Assembly (NCBI GenBank): GCA_000276965.1
Contig: AKKQ01000010.1
Span: 1-49,953, forward strand
Direction of reading: 5' to 3'
DNA from: Thiovulum sp. ES
GTDB lineage: Bacteria; Campylobacterota; Campylobacteria; Campylobacterales; Thiovulaceae
Length of the DNA stretch: 49,953 nt
Shown here: positions 33,966 through 49,953 of the stretch, piece by piece
Layout: each line of letters starts with the position of its first letter
Numbering within the stretch: position 1 is the first letter of the stretch
Notes under the pieces: model-generated
What the model was told of the DNA's origin: nothing
Seen by the model: the letters and a program-made list of their open reading frames with translations, nothing else
The model's database searches: none
Translations under genes and position numbers: made by a program

Positions 33966-36134
33966 ATGAAGAATAAATATCTTCTCGTTTCAGCTTTACT
34001 ATTCACTTTTTTTATTTCTGGTTGTTCTGATAATAATGATGACAATAATAATTATTCTGAAACAACAGAAACACCAACAGAACAGTGTGAAAATAGTCAA
34101 GTTTGGAATGAAATAACAGAACAGTGTGAAATTAATTCAACAACAGAAACTCCAGAGTGTGAAGCAGGTGAAGTTTTAAATTCTGAAACTAATACTTGCG
34201 AAGTTGATTCAACAACAGAAACTCCAGAGTGTGAAGCAGGTGAAGTTTTAAATTCTGAAACTAATACTTGCGAAGTTAATTCAACAACAGAAACTCCAAT
34301 CGTGGAAGATTGTAATGATACAACATCTTACTCGAATGGAGAAGTTTGTATTGAAAAAGTGGAAGGTGAAGAAATCACTTGTGCCGAAGGTTATACTTTA
34401 AATAGTGATACAAATACTTGTGAAACAACAGTAGTTGTAACTCCAGAGTGTGAAGATGGACGACATTGGGATCCTTTTAAAGAGGCTTGTTCTAGTTGTC
34501 AGCAAGGTGCTGTTTGGAATGAAGAATCTTATGTATGTGAATGTAATGCTGCAGAAGGACTTACAGCTCTTAAAAATGGGGAATGTAGTACTTTTAAAGC
34601 AAAATGTGATGAGCTTGAAAGATTCTGGAATCAAGAAAAAGCTGACGAACTTGGATACACATATGATGCTTGTGAAGTTTGGAAAGATTGCCCAACAGCT
34701 CTACCAAATTCAACTTTAAATGAAGAGACAAATATTTGTGAATGTAACGAATATTTCATCAAATCAGAAGATGAGAAAATTTGTGAAATCGATTTTTCTG
34801 TTGTTCCAAATGCAATCAGCGGAAAAGTATTTGATGGAGTTGTTGAAAATGCAACAGTTTCAGTTTGTGAAATTATTGACGGTGTAAAAACAACTAGAAC
34901 TGTTGAGAGCGGAGCAATGTGTGAAGCTACAAATTCAGCTGGTGAGTTCCGTTGTGGTTTCTTAGAAGAGACAGAAAACACTGTTATTTTAAAAGCTGTT
35001 GGCGGAACTGATTTAGGTCTTGACGGAGTTGAGAGCGAAGATGATTCTGAAAATAGAATGACAACAAAAACTGTTGCTGATGGTGTTTCAGATGGTGATA
35101 AAGTTTTAATTACTCCTGTAACATCTCTTATTGCTCAAAGAATGGGAGATAGCAACTGGACTGAAACACTTTCAGATTCTATGAATTTTATTCACAACAC
35201 TCTTGCAGTTCCTGTTTCAATTACAGAATTGAGCGATGAAGATGCACAAGTTTCAGCATTGATTGCAAAACTCTATTACACTTTACCAGAAGTTGATAGA
35301 GTGAATGTTTTTTCAGTTCTTTCAAAAACAGAAAATATTTCTACAACTGCGGATTTAGTTTCTCTTTTAACAGCAGATGAAAAATTTGTTGAAAGAGGAA
35401 CTCTTCTTACTCACCAAATCAAAAAAATTGCAAATTCTGTAAAAATTGAATTAAGTGCTGAAGAAATTGCACAAATCAATATTATGGAAACTACTTTAGC
35501 AAAAATGATCGAATTTGATGGAAATCTTTCAGCTGTTTCAACAGTGGCGAATGATCATTTCGACCTAATTTTTGCTGAAGACAATTTAACAGTTTCTGAT
35601 GAGGTTCTACTTCTTATTGCAAAATTTGCTGAAAATATTCGAGGCGATGTTGTTGATACTGCTAAAAATATTCAATGTATTCTTGAAAATGCTTCAGATA
35701 AAGATACTGCACTTCAAATCATTATTGAATGGTTAGAAGATAGAAAAGCTATTGATGGAAATTGCGAAACTCTTTTAGAACAAGTTGAAGAAGAGATTAT
35801 TAAGAAAAGTTGTGATCCAGAAACTGAAGAGTATATTTCTGGTGAAGGATGTGTTGAAAAAGTTGTTTGTGAAACTGGATTTACTCTTGATGTTGAAACA
35901 AGAACTTGTGTTGAAGTTGTAAAAGATGCTGTAAATTCTCCAGAAGATGTTCCAGCACTGCCAAACACTTCACCATCTGTAATTGTCGAAGACACATTCC
36001 CATCAATTCCAAGTGAAACAGCTGTTTCAATGCCAACAGACGATGCACTCGATATGCCATCTGATGATGATTATAGTAATCCTTGGACAACAAGCGGAGA
36101 AATTAACGACACTGTTCCTTTTAGTGCAAACTAA
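33966..36134 (+). CDS. Cysteine-rich lipoprotein with EGF-like repeats
   Basis: A 722-residue predicted lipoprotein: signal peptide and lipobox FISGCSDN (Cys20). Residues about 25-270 hold many spaced Cys in repeats such as TPECEAGEVLNSETNTCEV, resembling EGF or trypsin-inhibitor-like modules that form disulphide-linked loops. A beta domain follows at about 275-345 (AISGKVFDGVVENATVSVCE, like a carboxypeptidase-regulatory fold). Then comes a helical domain and a Pro/Ser-rich acidic tail. The Cys content implies disulphide formation in the periplasm or at the surface. It follows the surface-protein gene after two hairpins. A shared role as a surface complex is an inference from position and export signals. 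Confidence 0.75.
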   Translation: MKNKYLLVSALLFTFFISGCSDNNDDNNNYSETTETPTEQCENSQVWNEITEQCEINSTTETPECEAGEVLNSETNTCEVDSTTETPECEAGEVLNSETNTCEVNSTTETPIVEDCNDTTSYSNGEVCIEKVEGEEITCAEGYTLNSDTNTCETTVVVTPECEDGRHWDPFKEACSSCQQGAVWNEESYVCECNAAEGLTALKNGECSTFKAKCDELERFWNQEKADELGYTYDACEVWKDCPTALPNSTLNEETNICECNEYFIKSEDEKICEIDFSVVPNAISGKVFDGVVENATVSVCEIIDGVKTTRTVESGAMCEATNSAGEFRCGFLEETENTVILKAVGGTDLGLDGVESEDDSENRMTTKTVADGVSDGDKVLITPVTSLIAQRMGDSNWTETLSDSMNFIHNTLAVPVSITELSDEDAQVSALIAKLYYTLPEVDRVNVFSVLSKTENISTTADLVSLLTADEKFVERGTLLTHQIKKIANSVKIELSAEEIAQINIMETTLAKMIEFDGNLSAVSTVANDHFDLIFAEDNLTVSDEVLLLIAKFAENIRGDVVDTAKNIQCILENASDKDTALQIIIEWLEDRKAIDGNCETLLEQVEEEIIKKSCDPETEEYISGEGCVEKVVCETGFTLDVETRTCVEVVKDAVNSPEDVPALPNTSPSVIVEDTFPSIPSETAVSMPTDDALDMPSDDDYSNPWTTSGEINDTVPFSAN
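34137..34280 (+). repeat. Near-perfect 72-base tandem duplication in the Cys-rich lipoprotein
   Basis: Two 72-base units (34137-34208 and 34209-34280) differ by one base in the last codon. A third unit begins and then diverges after five codons. Each unit encodes one Cys-containing repeat. Such near-identity implies a very recent duplication; copy number probably varies between strains. Confidence 0.9.
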
Positions 36135-36141
36135 TTTCTTT

Positions 36142-36155
36142 TCCCCGAAAGGGGA
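36142..36155 (+). terminator. Terminator of the Cys-rich lipoprotein gene
   Basis: TCCCC-GAAA-GGGGA forms a tight GNRA-capped stem eight bases after the stop codon, followed by TTT. It is short but plausible. Confidence 0.65.
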
Positions 36156-45102
<8,947 letters not shown>

Positions 45103-45117
45103 TTTAAAACTCATTTA

Positions 45118-45134
45118 GCGGGATTTTTTCCCGC
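45118..45134 (+). terminator. Terminator of rpoB-rpoC
   Basis: GCGGGA-TTTTT-TCCCGC, a perfect six-base G+C-rich stem, lies 15 bases after the rpoC stop. It lies just before the end of the converging RNase H gene, so it may serve both. The T run is in the loop rather than after the stem. Confidence 0.7.
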
Positions 45135-45142
45135 CAACAAAA

Positions 45143-45616
45143 TTATACTTTTGAAAGAGAATCTGCAAGAGTATTTTTATCTCTTCTTATCCAAGAAATT
45201 GAAAAATTCCCCTTCTTAAATCTATCTTTTGCAATCTCTGAAAATGGTTTTAGATTTTCTGCTTTTACTTTCCATCGTCCAGAAACCTGCTCAACAACAA
45301 GTTTTGAGTCTCCAAAAATTTCCATTTTTTCAACTCCATTTTTAAGTGCCGTTTCTAAAAGAAGAATAAGGGCAAAATATTCAGCTTCATTATTTGTTCC
45401 TGTGCCAATAACTTCTCCCCGTTGATATATGACCTCATCGCTACTATTTAAAATTGCAAAACCAACTCCAATTTTTCCAGGATTTCCAGAGGAAGCTCCA
45501 TCAAAATATCCAAAATACTTTTCTGTTTTTGAAAATTTATCCACTTGTTCAATTTCTAAATTTTGTAATTTGCTATTTCTTCTGTAAAAATCACTCAGTT
45601 TTTCTGCTAAAATCAT
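45143..45616 (-). CDS. RNase HI family protein
   Basis: A 157-residue ribonuclease H fold protein. The four catalytic acids are recognisable: Asp in GYFDGASSGNPG (about residue 39), Glu in NNEAEYFAL, Asp in IFGDSKLVVEQV, and Asp in NTLADSLSKV at the C-terminus. The first 33 residues are a separate helical extension. The family resembles the RNase HI group without the basic protrusion of E. coli RnhA. It would cut RNA in RNA-DNA hybrids. The ATG at 45616 lies 22 bases after the copper ATPase stop, so the two probably share a transcript without functional connection. Confidence 0.85.
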   Translation of the reverse strand: MILAEKLSDFYRRNSKLQNLEIEQVDKFSKTEKYFGYFDGASSGNPGKIGVGFAILNSSDEVIYQRGEVIGTGTNNEAEYFALILLLETALKNGVEKMEIFGDSKLVVEQVSGRWKVKAENLKPFSEIAKDRFKKGNFSISWIRRDKNTLADSLSKV

Positions 45617-45638
45617 TCTAATTCCCCATATTTTTCTA

Positions 45639-47999
45639 TCAATTTTTTTGACGAATTGAGTTTAACACAACAAGCAGACTTGAAACACTCATAGAGATTG
45701 AAGCAACAAGCGGAATTACATATCCAGCCATCGCAACAGGAATTGTAATCGAATTATAAATCAAAGAAATTCCTAAGTTTTGTTTTATGAGTCCGAAAGT
45801 CTTTCTTGAAATCTTAAAACTTTCGTAAAGTGAAGAGATTCCACTATTTTGCAAAACAACATCTCCAACTTCCATTGCAATATCTGTTCCGCTTCCCATT
45901 GAAATCCCGACATTTGCTTTTGAGAGTGCCAATGTGTCATTGACTCCATCACCGACCATAACAACATTTTTGCCCTCTCTCTGTTTTGTTTCAATAAAAT
46001 CTAATTTATCCTCTGGTCTAAAGTCATATTCCCAATTTGCGATTTCAAGAATTCCCGCGACTTTTCGCACAGCATCTTTATTATCTCCACTCAAAATCTG
46101 AACTTCGACACCCATTTTTTGAATTTTTTCAATCGTCTCTTTTGCACCATCACGAATTTTGTCTTCAAGTTCAAAAAGTGCAACTACCTCTTTTTCGATT
46201 GCAAACCAGAGATGACTTTTTTCACTAATTTCTGGAGAGTAGATTTCATTTTCTCGGAGAAAAAGCCCACTACCTGCAAAAATCTTTTTTCCGTCAAATT
46301 CTGCTTCTAAACCTTTTGCGGGATGGATTTTTAGATTTTTGATTTCGACTTTTGTTGGATTTTTTAGAAATTTAGAAACACCAATAGAAATTGGATGTTT
46401 AGAAGTTTCTAGGAGTGAATACAGAATATTTTGATCAAACTCGGCGAACTTTTTAAAATTGCTAACTTCAGGTTTTCCTTCGGTGATTGTCCCCGTTTTA
46501 TCAAGTGCTAAAAAGTCAGCTTTTGCCATAGTCTCTAAAAAAGATGCTTCTTTAAAAAGTATTCCACGATTTGAACCAAGTTTTAAACCGACAAGAGTTG
46601 CTATTGGAGTTGCAAGAGCTAAGGCACATGGACAAGCAATTATCAAGACCGAAACAGAAATTATAAATGCTGTTTGAAAATCATTTGAGTAGAAGAACCA
46701 ACCCAAAAAAGTTAAAAGTGAAAGTGAGAGGATAGCAATTGAGAAAGCACCCGAAAGCCTATTTGCTAAATTCTCTATTTTCGGTTTTTTGTTCATGGAA
46801 TCTTCAAGAAGTGAAACAAGTCGGGAAATATGAGACTCACTCTCCTCTTTTAAAACTTCAACTTTTATAAATCCGTCACTTAAAAGAGTTCCAGAAAGAA
46901 CCTCATCTCCAACTTGTTTTGAAATCGCATCACTTTCTCCCGTAATTGTTGCTTCATCAAGAACTCCATTTCCGTCAATAATTTTTCCATCGACTCCGAC
47001 TCTTTCACCAGTTTTAATAACAACAACATCTCCAATTTTCAACTCTTTCACTGAAACTCGTGTTCCGTCCAAAAGCTCTACTTCTGTTGGTCTGTATTTG
47101 CCGATGAGGTCTAGGCTTTGTGAAATTCCCCTTTTTGAAAGAAGTTCTAAAAATTTTCCAATTAGAATAAATGTGATAATCATTGCGACCGAATCGAAGT
47201 AGGCTTCTCCAAGTTCAAAAACAGTTATGTAGATCGAGTAAATGTAAGTTAGCAAAGCCCCAGATGCCACCAAAATATCCATATTTACAACACGATTTTT
47301 CAATCCGTAATATGAGCCTTTGAAAAAAATCCAACCCGAATAGAATAGAACTGGTGTAGCTAAAATCCATTCTGCCACATTTAGAATAGTTTTGATTTCC
47401 TGTTCAATTCCCGTGAAATATCCCGTGTAAAGTGCAATTGCAATCCACATGATATTCATCACCCCGAAAATCCCAACAGCTAATCTCATGTAGTAGTCTC
47501 GTCGTTCTTTGTCCAATTTTTCACCCTGCTCACTTGCCTTGAATGGAGAAGCATCGTATCCGATTGAACGAATTGTGTCTATGATTTTTGAGAGTGGAAT
47601 TTCCGACTTGTTAAAAACTATTTTTGCTCGATTTGTCGAAAAATTTATATTTGCTTCGATGATTCCGTCGGTTTCGTATAAAATTTGTTCATTCAACCAA
47701 ACACAAGCCGAGCAGTGAATTCCCTCAATATGAAGTGAGACTTGAAAATTTCCATTCGGCAACTCTTTTACAAATTCATCATAAAAACTTTGTGAGTCGA
47801 AAGTCCCACTATCTACTAAATTCTCTTTTGGTGGTGCTAGTTGCTTCTCCCCAACTTTTGAGTAGTAGCTTCCCAAATCCTTACTATTTATTAAGTGATA
47901 GACACCTTGGCAACCTCCACAACAGAAATTGAGATCGCCATCTTTTATCATATGCTGTTCAGGAAATTCCAAATTGCAATGAGAACATGAAACATTCAT
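45639..47999 (-). CDS. ccoI: Copper-type P1B ATPase (CcoI/FixI class)
   Basis: A 786-residue heavy-metal P-type ATPase. The Cys-rich N-terminus (CSHC near residue 5, CCGGC near 27) is the metal-binding domain typical of FixI/CcoI enzymes. It is followed by a heavy-metal-associated domain (GIHCSACVW). Then come eight membrane segments with CPCALALATP in the sixth, the phosphorylation motif DKTGTITEG, and GDGVNDTLALS. These are CopA2-class pumps that supply copper to cbb3 cytochrome oxidase. No cco structural gene is adjacent, so this is inference from the domain architecture. The ATG at 47999 has no strong ribosome-binding site. The first 41 codons are duplicated at 48338-48463. Confidence 0.88.
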   Translation of the reverse strand: MNVSCSHCNLEFPEQHMIKDGDLNFCCGGCQGVYHLINSKDLGSYYSKVGEKQLAPPKENLVDSGTFDSQSFYDEFVKELPNGNFQVSLHIEGIHCSACVWLNEQILYETDGIIEANINFSTNRAKIVFNKSEIPLSKIIDTIRSIGYDASPFKASEQGEKLDKERRDYYMRLAVGIFGVMNIMWIAIALYTGYFTGIEQEIKTILNVAEWILATPVLFYSGWIFFKGSYYGLKNRVVNMDILVASGALLTYIYSIYITVFELGEAYFDSVAMIITFILIGKFLELLSKRGISQSLDLIGKYRPTEVELLDGTRVSVKELKIGDVVVIKTGERVGVDGKIIDGNGVLDEATITGESDAISKQVGDEVLSGTLLSDGFIKVEVLKEESESHISRLVSLLEDSMNKKPKIENLANRLSGAFSIAILSLSLLTFLGWFFYSNDFQTAFIISVSVLIIACPCALALATPIATLVGLKLGSNRGILFKEASFLETMAKADFLALDKTGTITEGKPEVSNFKKFAEFDQNILYSLLETSKHPISIGVSKFLKNPTKVEIKNLKIHPAKGLEAEFDGKKIFAGSGLFLRENEIYSPEISEKSHLWFAIEKEVVALFELEDKIRDGAKETIEKIQKMGVEVQILSGDNKDAVRKVAGILEIANWEYDFRPEDKLDFIETKQREGKNVVMVGDGVNDTLALSKANVGISMGSGTDIAMEVGDVVLQNSGISSLYESFKISRKTFGLIKQNLGISLIYNSITIPVAMAGYVIPLVASISMSVSSLLVVLNSIRQKN

Positions 48000-48050
48000 A
48001 TTTTAACTTTCAAATTTTTTGTAAATCCTACCATTTTAAAATTGTTAATT

Positions 48051-48071
48051 GTCCTGAAACAAGTTCAGGAC
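48051..48071. repeat. GTCCTGAA/TTCAGGAC palindrome
   Basis: Perfect eight-base arms around a five-base loop. The same arms and spacing occur at 49777-49797, and a related stem lies at 7349-7369. It could terminate transcription or be a repeat unit. Confidence 0.65.
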
Positions 48072-48073
48072 TA

Positions 48074-48225
48074 TTTAAGCATGAAGTGGGAATTATTAAA
48101 GCAATAAGCCCAAGTTGTCATTTCCGTGCCTGACACGGGAATCTTCACCATTTTGAGAAGATTGTCGGATCAAGTCCGATCTGACAATCCTCTAAAAAAT
48201 GACAAATTAGACTTTTATGCTTAAA
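48074..48225. repeat. Nested palindromic (MITE-like) element
   Basis: Outer arms TTTAAGCAT and ATGCTTAAA, inner arms TTGTCATTT (48115-48123) and AAATGACAA (48197-48205), and a central 12-base stem (48160-48171 with 48178-48189) are concentrically arranged. It has the form of a small non-autonomous element or large RNA hairpin. No transposase and no certain target duplication were seen. Confidence 0.5.
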
Positions 48226-48337
48226 ACTGTTTGAAAAAAACGGAATCGATACCTAAACAAATTCGGCACAAGCACTTTAGTCTCGTTTTACACAATGCAG
48301 GACTAAAGTCATAATTCTGAAATAAAAACTCTGTGTG

Positions 48338-48463
48338 TCAAAAATCCTTACTATTTATTAAGTGATAGACACCTTGACAACCTCCACAACAGAAATTGAG
48401 ATCATCTTTTATCATATGCTCTTCTGGAAATTCCAAATGGCAATGCGAACAGGAAACATGCAT
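48338..48463 (-). pseudogene. Duplicated N-terminal fragment of the copper ATPase (41-codon metal-binding mini-ORF)
   Basis: This frame begins MHVSCSHCHLEFPEEH and ends HLINSKDF then TGA. It aligns throughout with the first 42 codons of the ATPase at 47999. One codon (Gly) is missing in frame. The seven substitutions seen include four synonymous third-position changes, and all five cysteines are kept (CSHC and CCGGC). It then diverges one base after the SKD codons. The upstream sequence differs from that of the parent gene. It is either a dead fragment or a small copper-binding peptide under constraint; the pattern of changes slightly favours constraint. Homology itself is certain. Confidence 0.75.
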
Positions 48464-48638
48464 TCTGCACCTCCGATTTTTCTAAATCTCATCATTTTAA
48501 GTACGATTTTTAATTTTTATTTGAAAGATAATGAATTGAGCTGAAATGAATTTGGCACAATAGTCGGATACCGTTTCATGCACGGCACAAACTTGATCCG
48601 ACAGTCTTCAGCAAATTAAGAATGAATAAAAAGTTTAA
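48464..48638. repeat. Intergenic spacer with a GTCGGAT/ATCCGAC hairpin
   Basis: Arms GTCGGAT (48563-48569) and ATCCGAC (48596-48602) enclose an inner CCGT/ACGG pair. A similar, looser pattern is at 49862-49875. No gene is visible. Confidence 0.5.
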
Positions 48639-48929
48639 TTAAAGAATTATGAAAATTTGCCACTTGAGTTGATGGAATTTATTTCCAATTTCCAAACAAA
48701 ACTCTTTTCCCGATGAGATCGGTCTCCAAATTCCATTTTCATCTCGGAATTGCAATCCTTTTTTCTCTAAAATCAAGTTGATTTCTGCTCCAGACATTCC
48801 CGTCATTTTTCCAAGTTCCGTCGGTAAAAAATATGAGTTTTCAAAATTCTTTCCAAGTTTTTCAAGTAGAGATTCATCGGTTTGATTTTTGTGCAAAGTA
48901 TCAAGTTCAATTTGTCCGATTAGATTCAA
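48639..48929 (-). CDS. C-terminal part of BRO/antirepressor protein, separate frame
   Basis: A 96-codon frame whose core (FLPTELGKMTGMSGAEINLIL, then KGLQFRDENGIWRPISSGKE and a final HQLKWQ) matches the C-terminal domain of phage antirepressor proteins, as I recall it. It overlaps the end of the BRO-N gene by 23 bases in another frame; the likely start is TTG at 48929. The two frames together have the order BRO-N then C-terminal domain of an intact antirepressor. So the locus is either a single gene broken by a frameshift or a coupled split gene. An almost identical 3' end occurs at 49890, where the final residues differ. Confidence 0.6.
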   Translation of the reverse strand: MNLIGQIELDTLHKNQTDESLLEKLGKNFENSYFLPTELGKMTGMSGAEINLILEKKGLQFRDENGIWRPISSGKEFCLEIGNKFHQLKWQIFIIL

Positions 48930-49374
48930 TTGTCAAAATTTGGATTCCAACTTCAACAATTTCTAAACTTTTTTGCGGAGTCAATTTTTCAGTTTCAATT
49001 TTTTTCTCAATCGAATACGAACCAGTTTTACGAATTTCTGGTAGGACTTCACGAGTTACCCACTTTTTAAAATCTTTTGCATTTGGTAATTTTGAGCCGA
49101 GAATAGAAGTGTAAAGTCCCCATTCATTGATAATTGATAAAAGTCCTTGATTTCCAAAAAATTCATCTGGAATAAACGAAGCACTTTTACGGGGGATCGT
49201 TTTATTTTCGTCGTCATCAAGTCTTTCAACCATTTTATTTGTTCGGCTGTATCCCAAAATATCGGAAATCTGTTTTGCAATAAACCAAATTCCACCATTT
49301 TCATCTAAAAAAACAGAGATATTATTTGAGTGAAAATCAAAGTTCAGAATATTCTCTTTTGATATAATATTCAA
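48907..49374 (-). CDS. BRO-N domain phage-type antirepressor, N-terminal part
   Basis: A 155-codon frame with the BRO-N signature: ENGGIWFIAKQISDILGYS, then the acidic LDDDENKTIP, GLLSIINEWGLYTSILGSK and AKDFKKWVTREVLPEIRKTGSY. These DNA-binding domains occur in phage and plasmid antirepressors. The charged tail (SIEKKIETEKLTPQKSLE) would be a linker to the second domain, which is encoded in the next frame. The start is probably TTG at 49374; the ribosome-binding site is weak. With the HTH gene and repeats nearby, this is a prophage-derived accessory locus. Confidence 0.8.
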   Translation of the reverse strand: MNIISKENILNFDFHSNNISVFLDENGGIWFIAKQISDILGYSRTNKMVERLDDDENKTIPRKSASFIPDEFFGNQGLLSIINEWGLYTSILGSKLPNAKDFKKWVTREVLPEIRKTGSYSIEKKIETEKLTPQKSLEIVEVGIQILTIESNRTN

Positions 49375-49566
49375 ACTAATGTCCTTTGTGTATTAGGTTG
49401 TGCAACAAAAAGAAATAGTTTTGACGGATGGATTCTTTCTGTTGCTGTTTGTAATTTATCTAAAAATACAACCGTAAGTATAAATTTAAAATTCTTTACA
49501 ATAGCTTAAAAAGTAAATTTATTTTAGTTAAATACAAATTTAATAGAGTAGTTGGAAGGTTTTTTT
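49375..49566. promoter_or_regulatory. Divergent region between BRO and HTH genes
   Basis: 192 AT-rich bases between divergent genes, as for a phage repressor-antirepressor pair. The HTH gene has GGAAGG at 49554-49559. No clear operator repeats were identified. Confidence 0.35.
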
Positions 49567-49773
49567 GTGGGATATATCGAACTTAAAAAAACTCTAAAAG
49601 TTTTAAGAATTAGAATTAAAGATTTGGCAATTTTATTGGGAATGACCGAGCAAGGGATATTTCGATGGAAAAATTCAGAAGTTCCAAAGCACATTATTGA
49701 ATATTTAGATGTTTTAACAAGATTACCAATTGAAGAGAGAGAAAAATATTTAGCTGAAAAGTTAGCAAATTGA
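49567..49773 (+). CDS. Small helix-turn-helix DNA-binding protein
   Basis: A 68-residue protein. Residues about 13-38 (IRIKDLAILLGMTEQGIFRWKN) are a helix-turn-helix of the Cro/XRE-like type. The rest is a short helical tail (YLDVLTRLPIEEREKYLAEKLA) that could dimerise. The frame is open to TTG at 49552, but GTG at 49567 has GGAAGG seven bases upstream and is preferred. It is divergent from the BRO gene and could be its partner repressor. Confidence 0.65.
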   Translation: MGYIELKKTLKVLRIRIKDLAILLGMTEQGIFRWKNSEVPKHIIEYLDVLTRLPIEEREKYLAEKLAN

Positions 49774-49776
49774 GAA

Positions 49777-49797
49777 GTCCTGAAATGAATTCAGGAC
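49777..49797. repeat. GTCCTGAA/TTCAGGAC palindrome, second copy
   Basis: Same perfect eight-base arms and loop length as 48051-48071, three bases after the HTH gene stop. It probably ends that transcript. Confidence 0.65.
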
Positions 49798-49823
49798 AAC
49801 AGATTTTATTCTCATTATCGGAC

Positions 49824-49840
49824 ACCATATCAAATATGGT
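49824..49840. repeat. ACCATAT/ATATGGT hairpin
   Basis: Perfect seven-base arms around CAA in the spacer between the HTH gene and the second BRO copy. Its role is unknown. Confidence 0.5.
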
Positions 49841-49889
49841 ACGAAGTTCCACTTTGTCATTGTCGGACTCGATCCGAAAATCTTTGCAA

Positions 49890-49953
49890 TTAAAGAATTG
49901 TTAAAATTTGCCACTTGAGTTGATGGAATTTATTTCCAATTTCCAAGCAAAAC
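49890..49953 (-). CDS. Second BRO-type C-terminus, cut by the right window edge
   Basis: The last 21 codons of a minus-strand gene, ending KFHQLKWQILTIL. The DNA is nearly identical to the 3' end of the gene at 48639-48929. So at least two copies of this antirepressor family lie in tandem here. Confidence 0.75.
   Translation of the reverse strand, partial: FCLEIGNKFHQLKWQILTIL

Larger units (their letters stand above)
48000..48337. other. Repeat-rich intergenic region between ATPase gene and its duplicated fragment
   Basis: 338 bases with no gene. It contains several perfect hairpins listed separately, and a nested palindrome of about 150 bases. The sequence CCGTGCCTGACACGG (48124-48138) resembles common dispersed bacterial intergenic repeats. 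Arms ACTTTAGTC (48274-48282) and GACTAAAGT (48301-48309) form a further stem. Confidence 0.6.

Noticed and set aside
48711-48720. CGATGAGATC near the BRO gene end as another copy
   Set aside because: It differs at an internal core position, and the region is accessory; not counted.
48000-49953. CRISPR array or attachment site in the repeat-rich end
   Set aside because: The repeats are palindromic and irregularly spaced, with no constant direct repeat, spacers or cas gene; no tRNA or integrase was seen.

Overview
The window is AT-rich (about one third G+C by eye) chromosomal DNA. It most likely comes from a free-living member of the Campylobacterota. Evidence: the futalosine-pathway enzyme MqnE, a CiaD-like protein next to it, a CcoI/FixI-type copper ATPase, FeoAB, and a very dense set of sensory proteins. 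rpoB and rpoC are separate genes, unlike the fused gene of Helicobacter and Wolinella. The genus cannot be fixed from sequence alone. No tRNA, rRNA, CRISPR array or intact insertion sequence was seen.

Layout. 0-1.3 kb: 5' part of an RND transporter (minus). 1.4-6.1 kb: a hybrid histidine kinase coupled to a response-regulator phosphatase. 6.1-7.4 kb: an Rpn-type nuclease in an accessory pocket. 7.4-12.3 kb (minus): nnr, mraY, a Cache histidine kinase and coaD, tightly packed. 12.4-13.8 kb: a beta-helix lipoprotein. 13.9-17.7 kb (minus): a GspE/PilB-type ATPase, then feoAB. 17.9-20.3 kb: a DEDD exonuclease, then a minus-strand BLUF-BLUF-EAL blue-light/c-di-GMP cluster. 20.4-24.0 kb (minus): bioA, motB, comM. 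24.1-25.4 kb (minus): a stand-alone nuoJ-like gene and a voltage-gated cation channel. 25.6-31.3 kb (plus): two unknown or sensor genes, an M48 protease, a CiaD-like protein, mqnE, a degenerate SpoIIE-type protein and a small ORF. 31.4-36.1 kb (plus): a large secreted protein and a Cys-rich lipoprotein. 36.4-45.1 kb: rpoB-rpoC. 45.1-48.0 kb (minus): RNase H and the copper ATPase. 48.0-50.0 kb: an accessory region with palindromic repeats, a duplicated mini-ORF of the ATPase N-terminus, a split BRO/antirepressor gene, a small HTH gene and the edge of a second BRO copy.

The strongest unexplained signal is a 10-base motif, CGATGAGGTC/GACCTCATCG. I found 14 perfect copies by eye, and at least 36 copies of its 8-base core GATGAGGT, where about one would be expected by chance. 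It occurs on both strands, in both orientations relative to genes, and in several reading frames. All copies I located are inside genes, including rpoB, rpoC, feoB, bioA and mqnE. This is how a DNA-uptake sequence behaves, and the window also carries a type II/IV-pilus-class ATPase and the transformation helicase ComM. I know of no uptake sequence described for Campylobacterota. A second, intergenic motif is a GTCGGA...TCCGAC hairpin at five gene ends.
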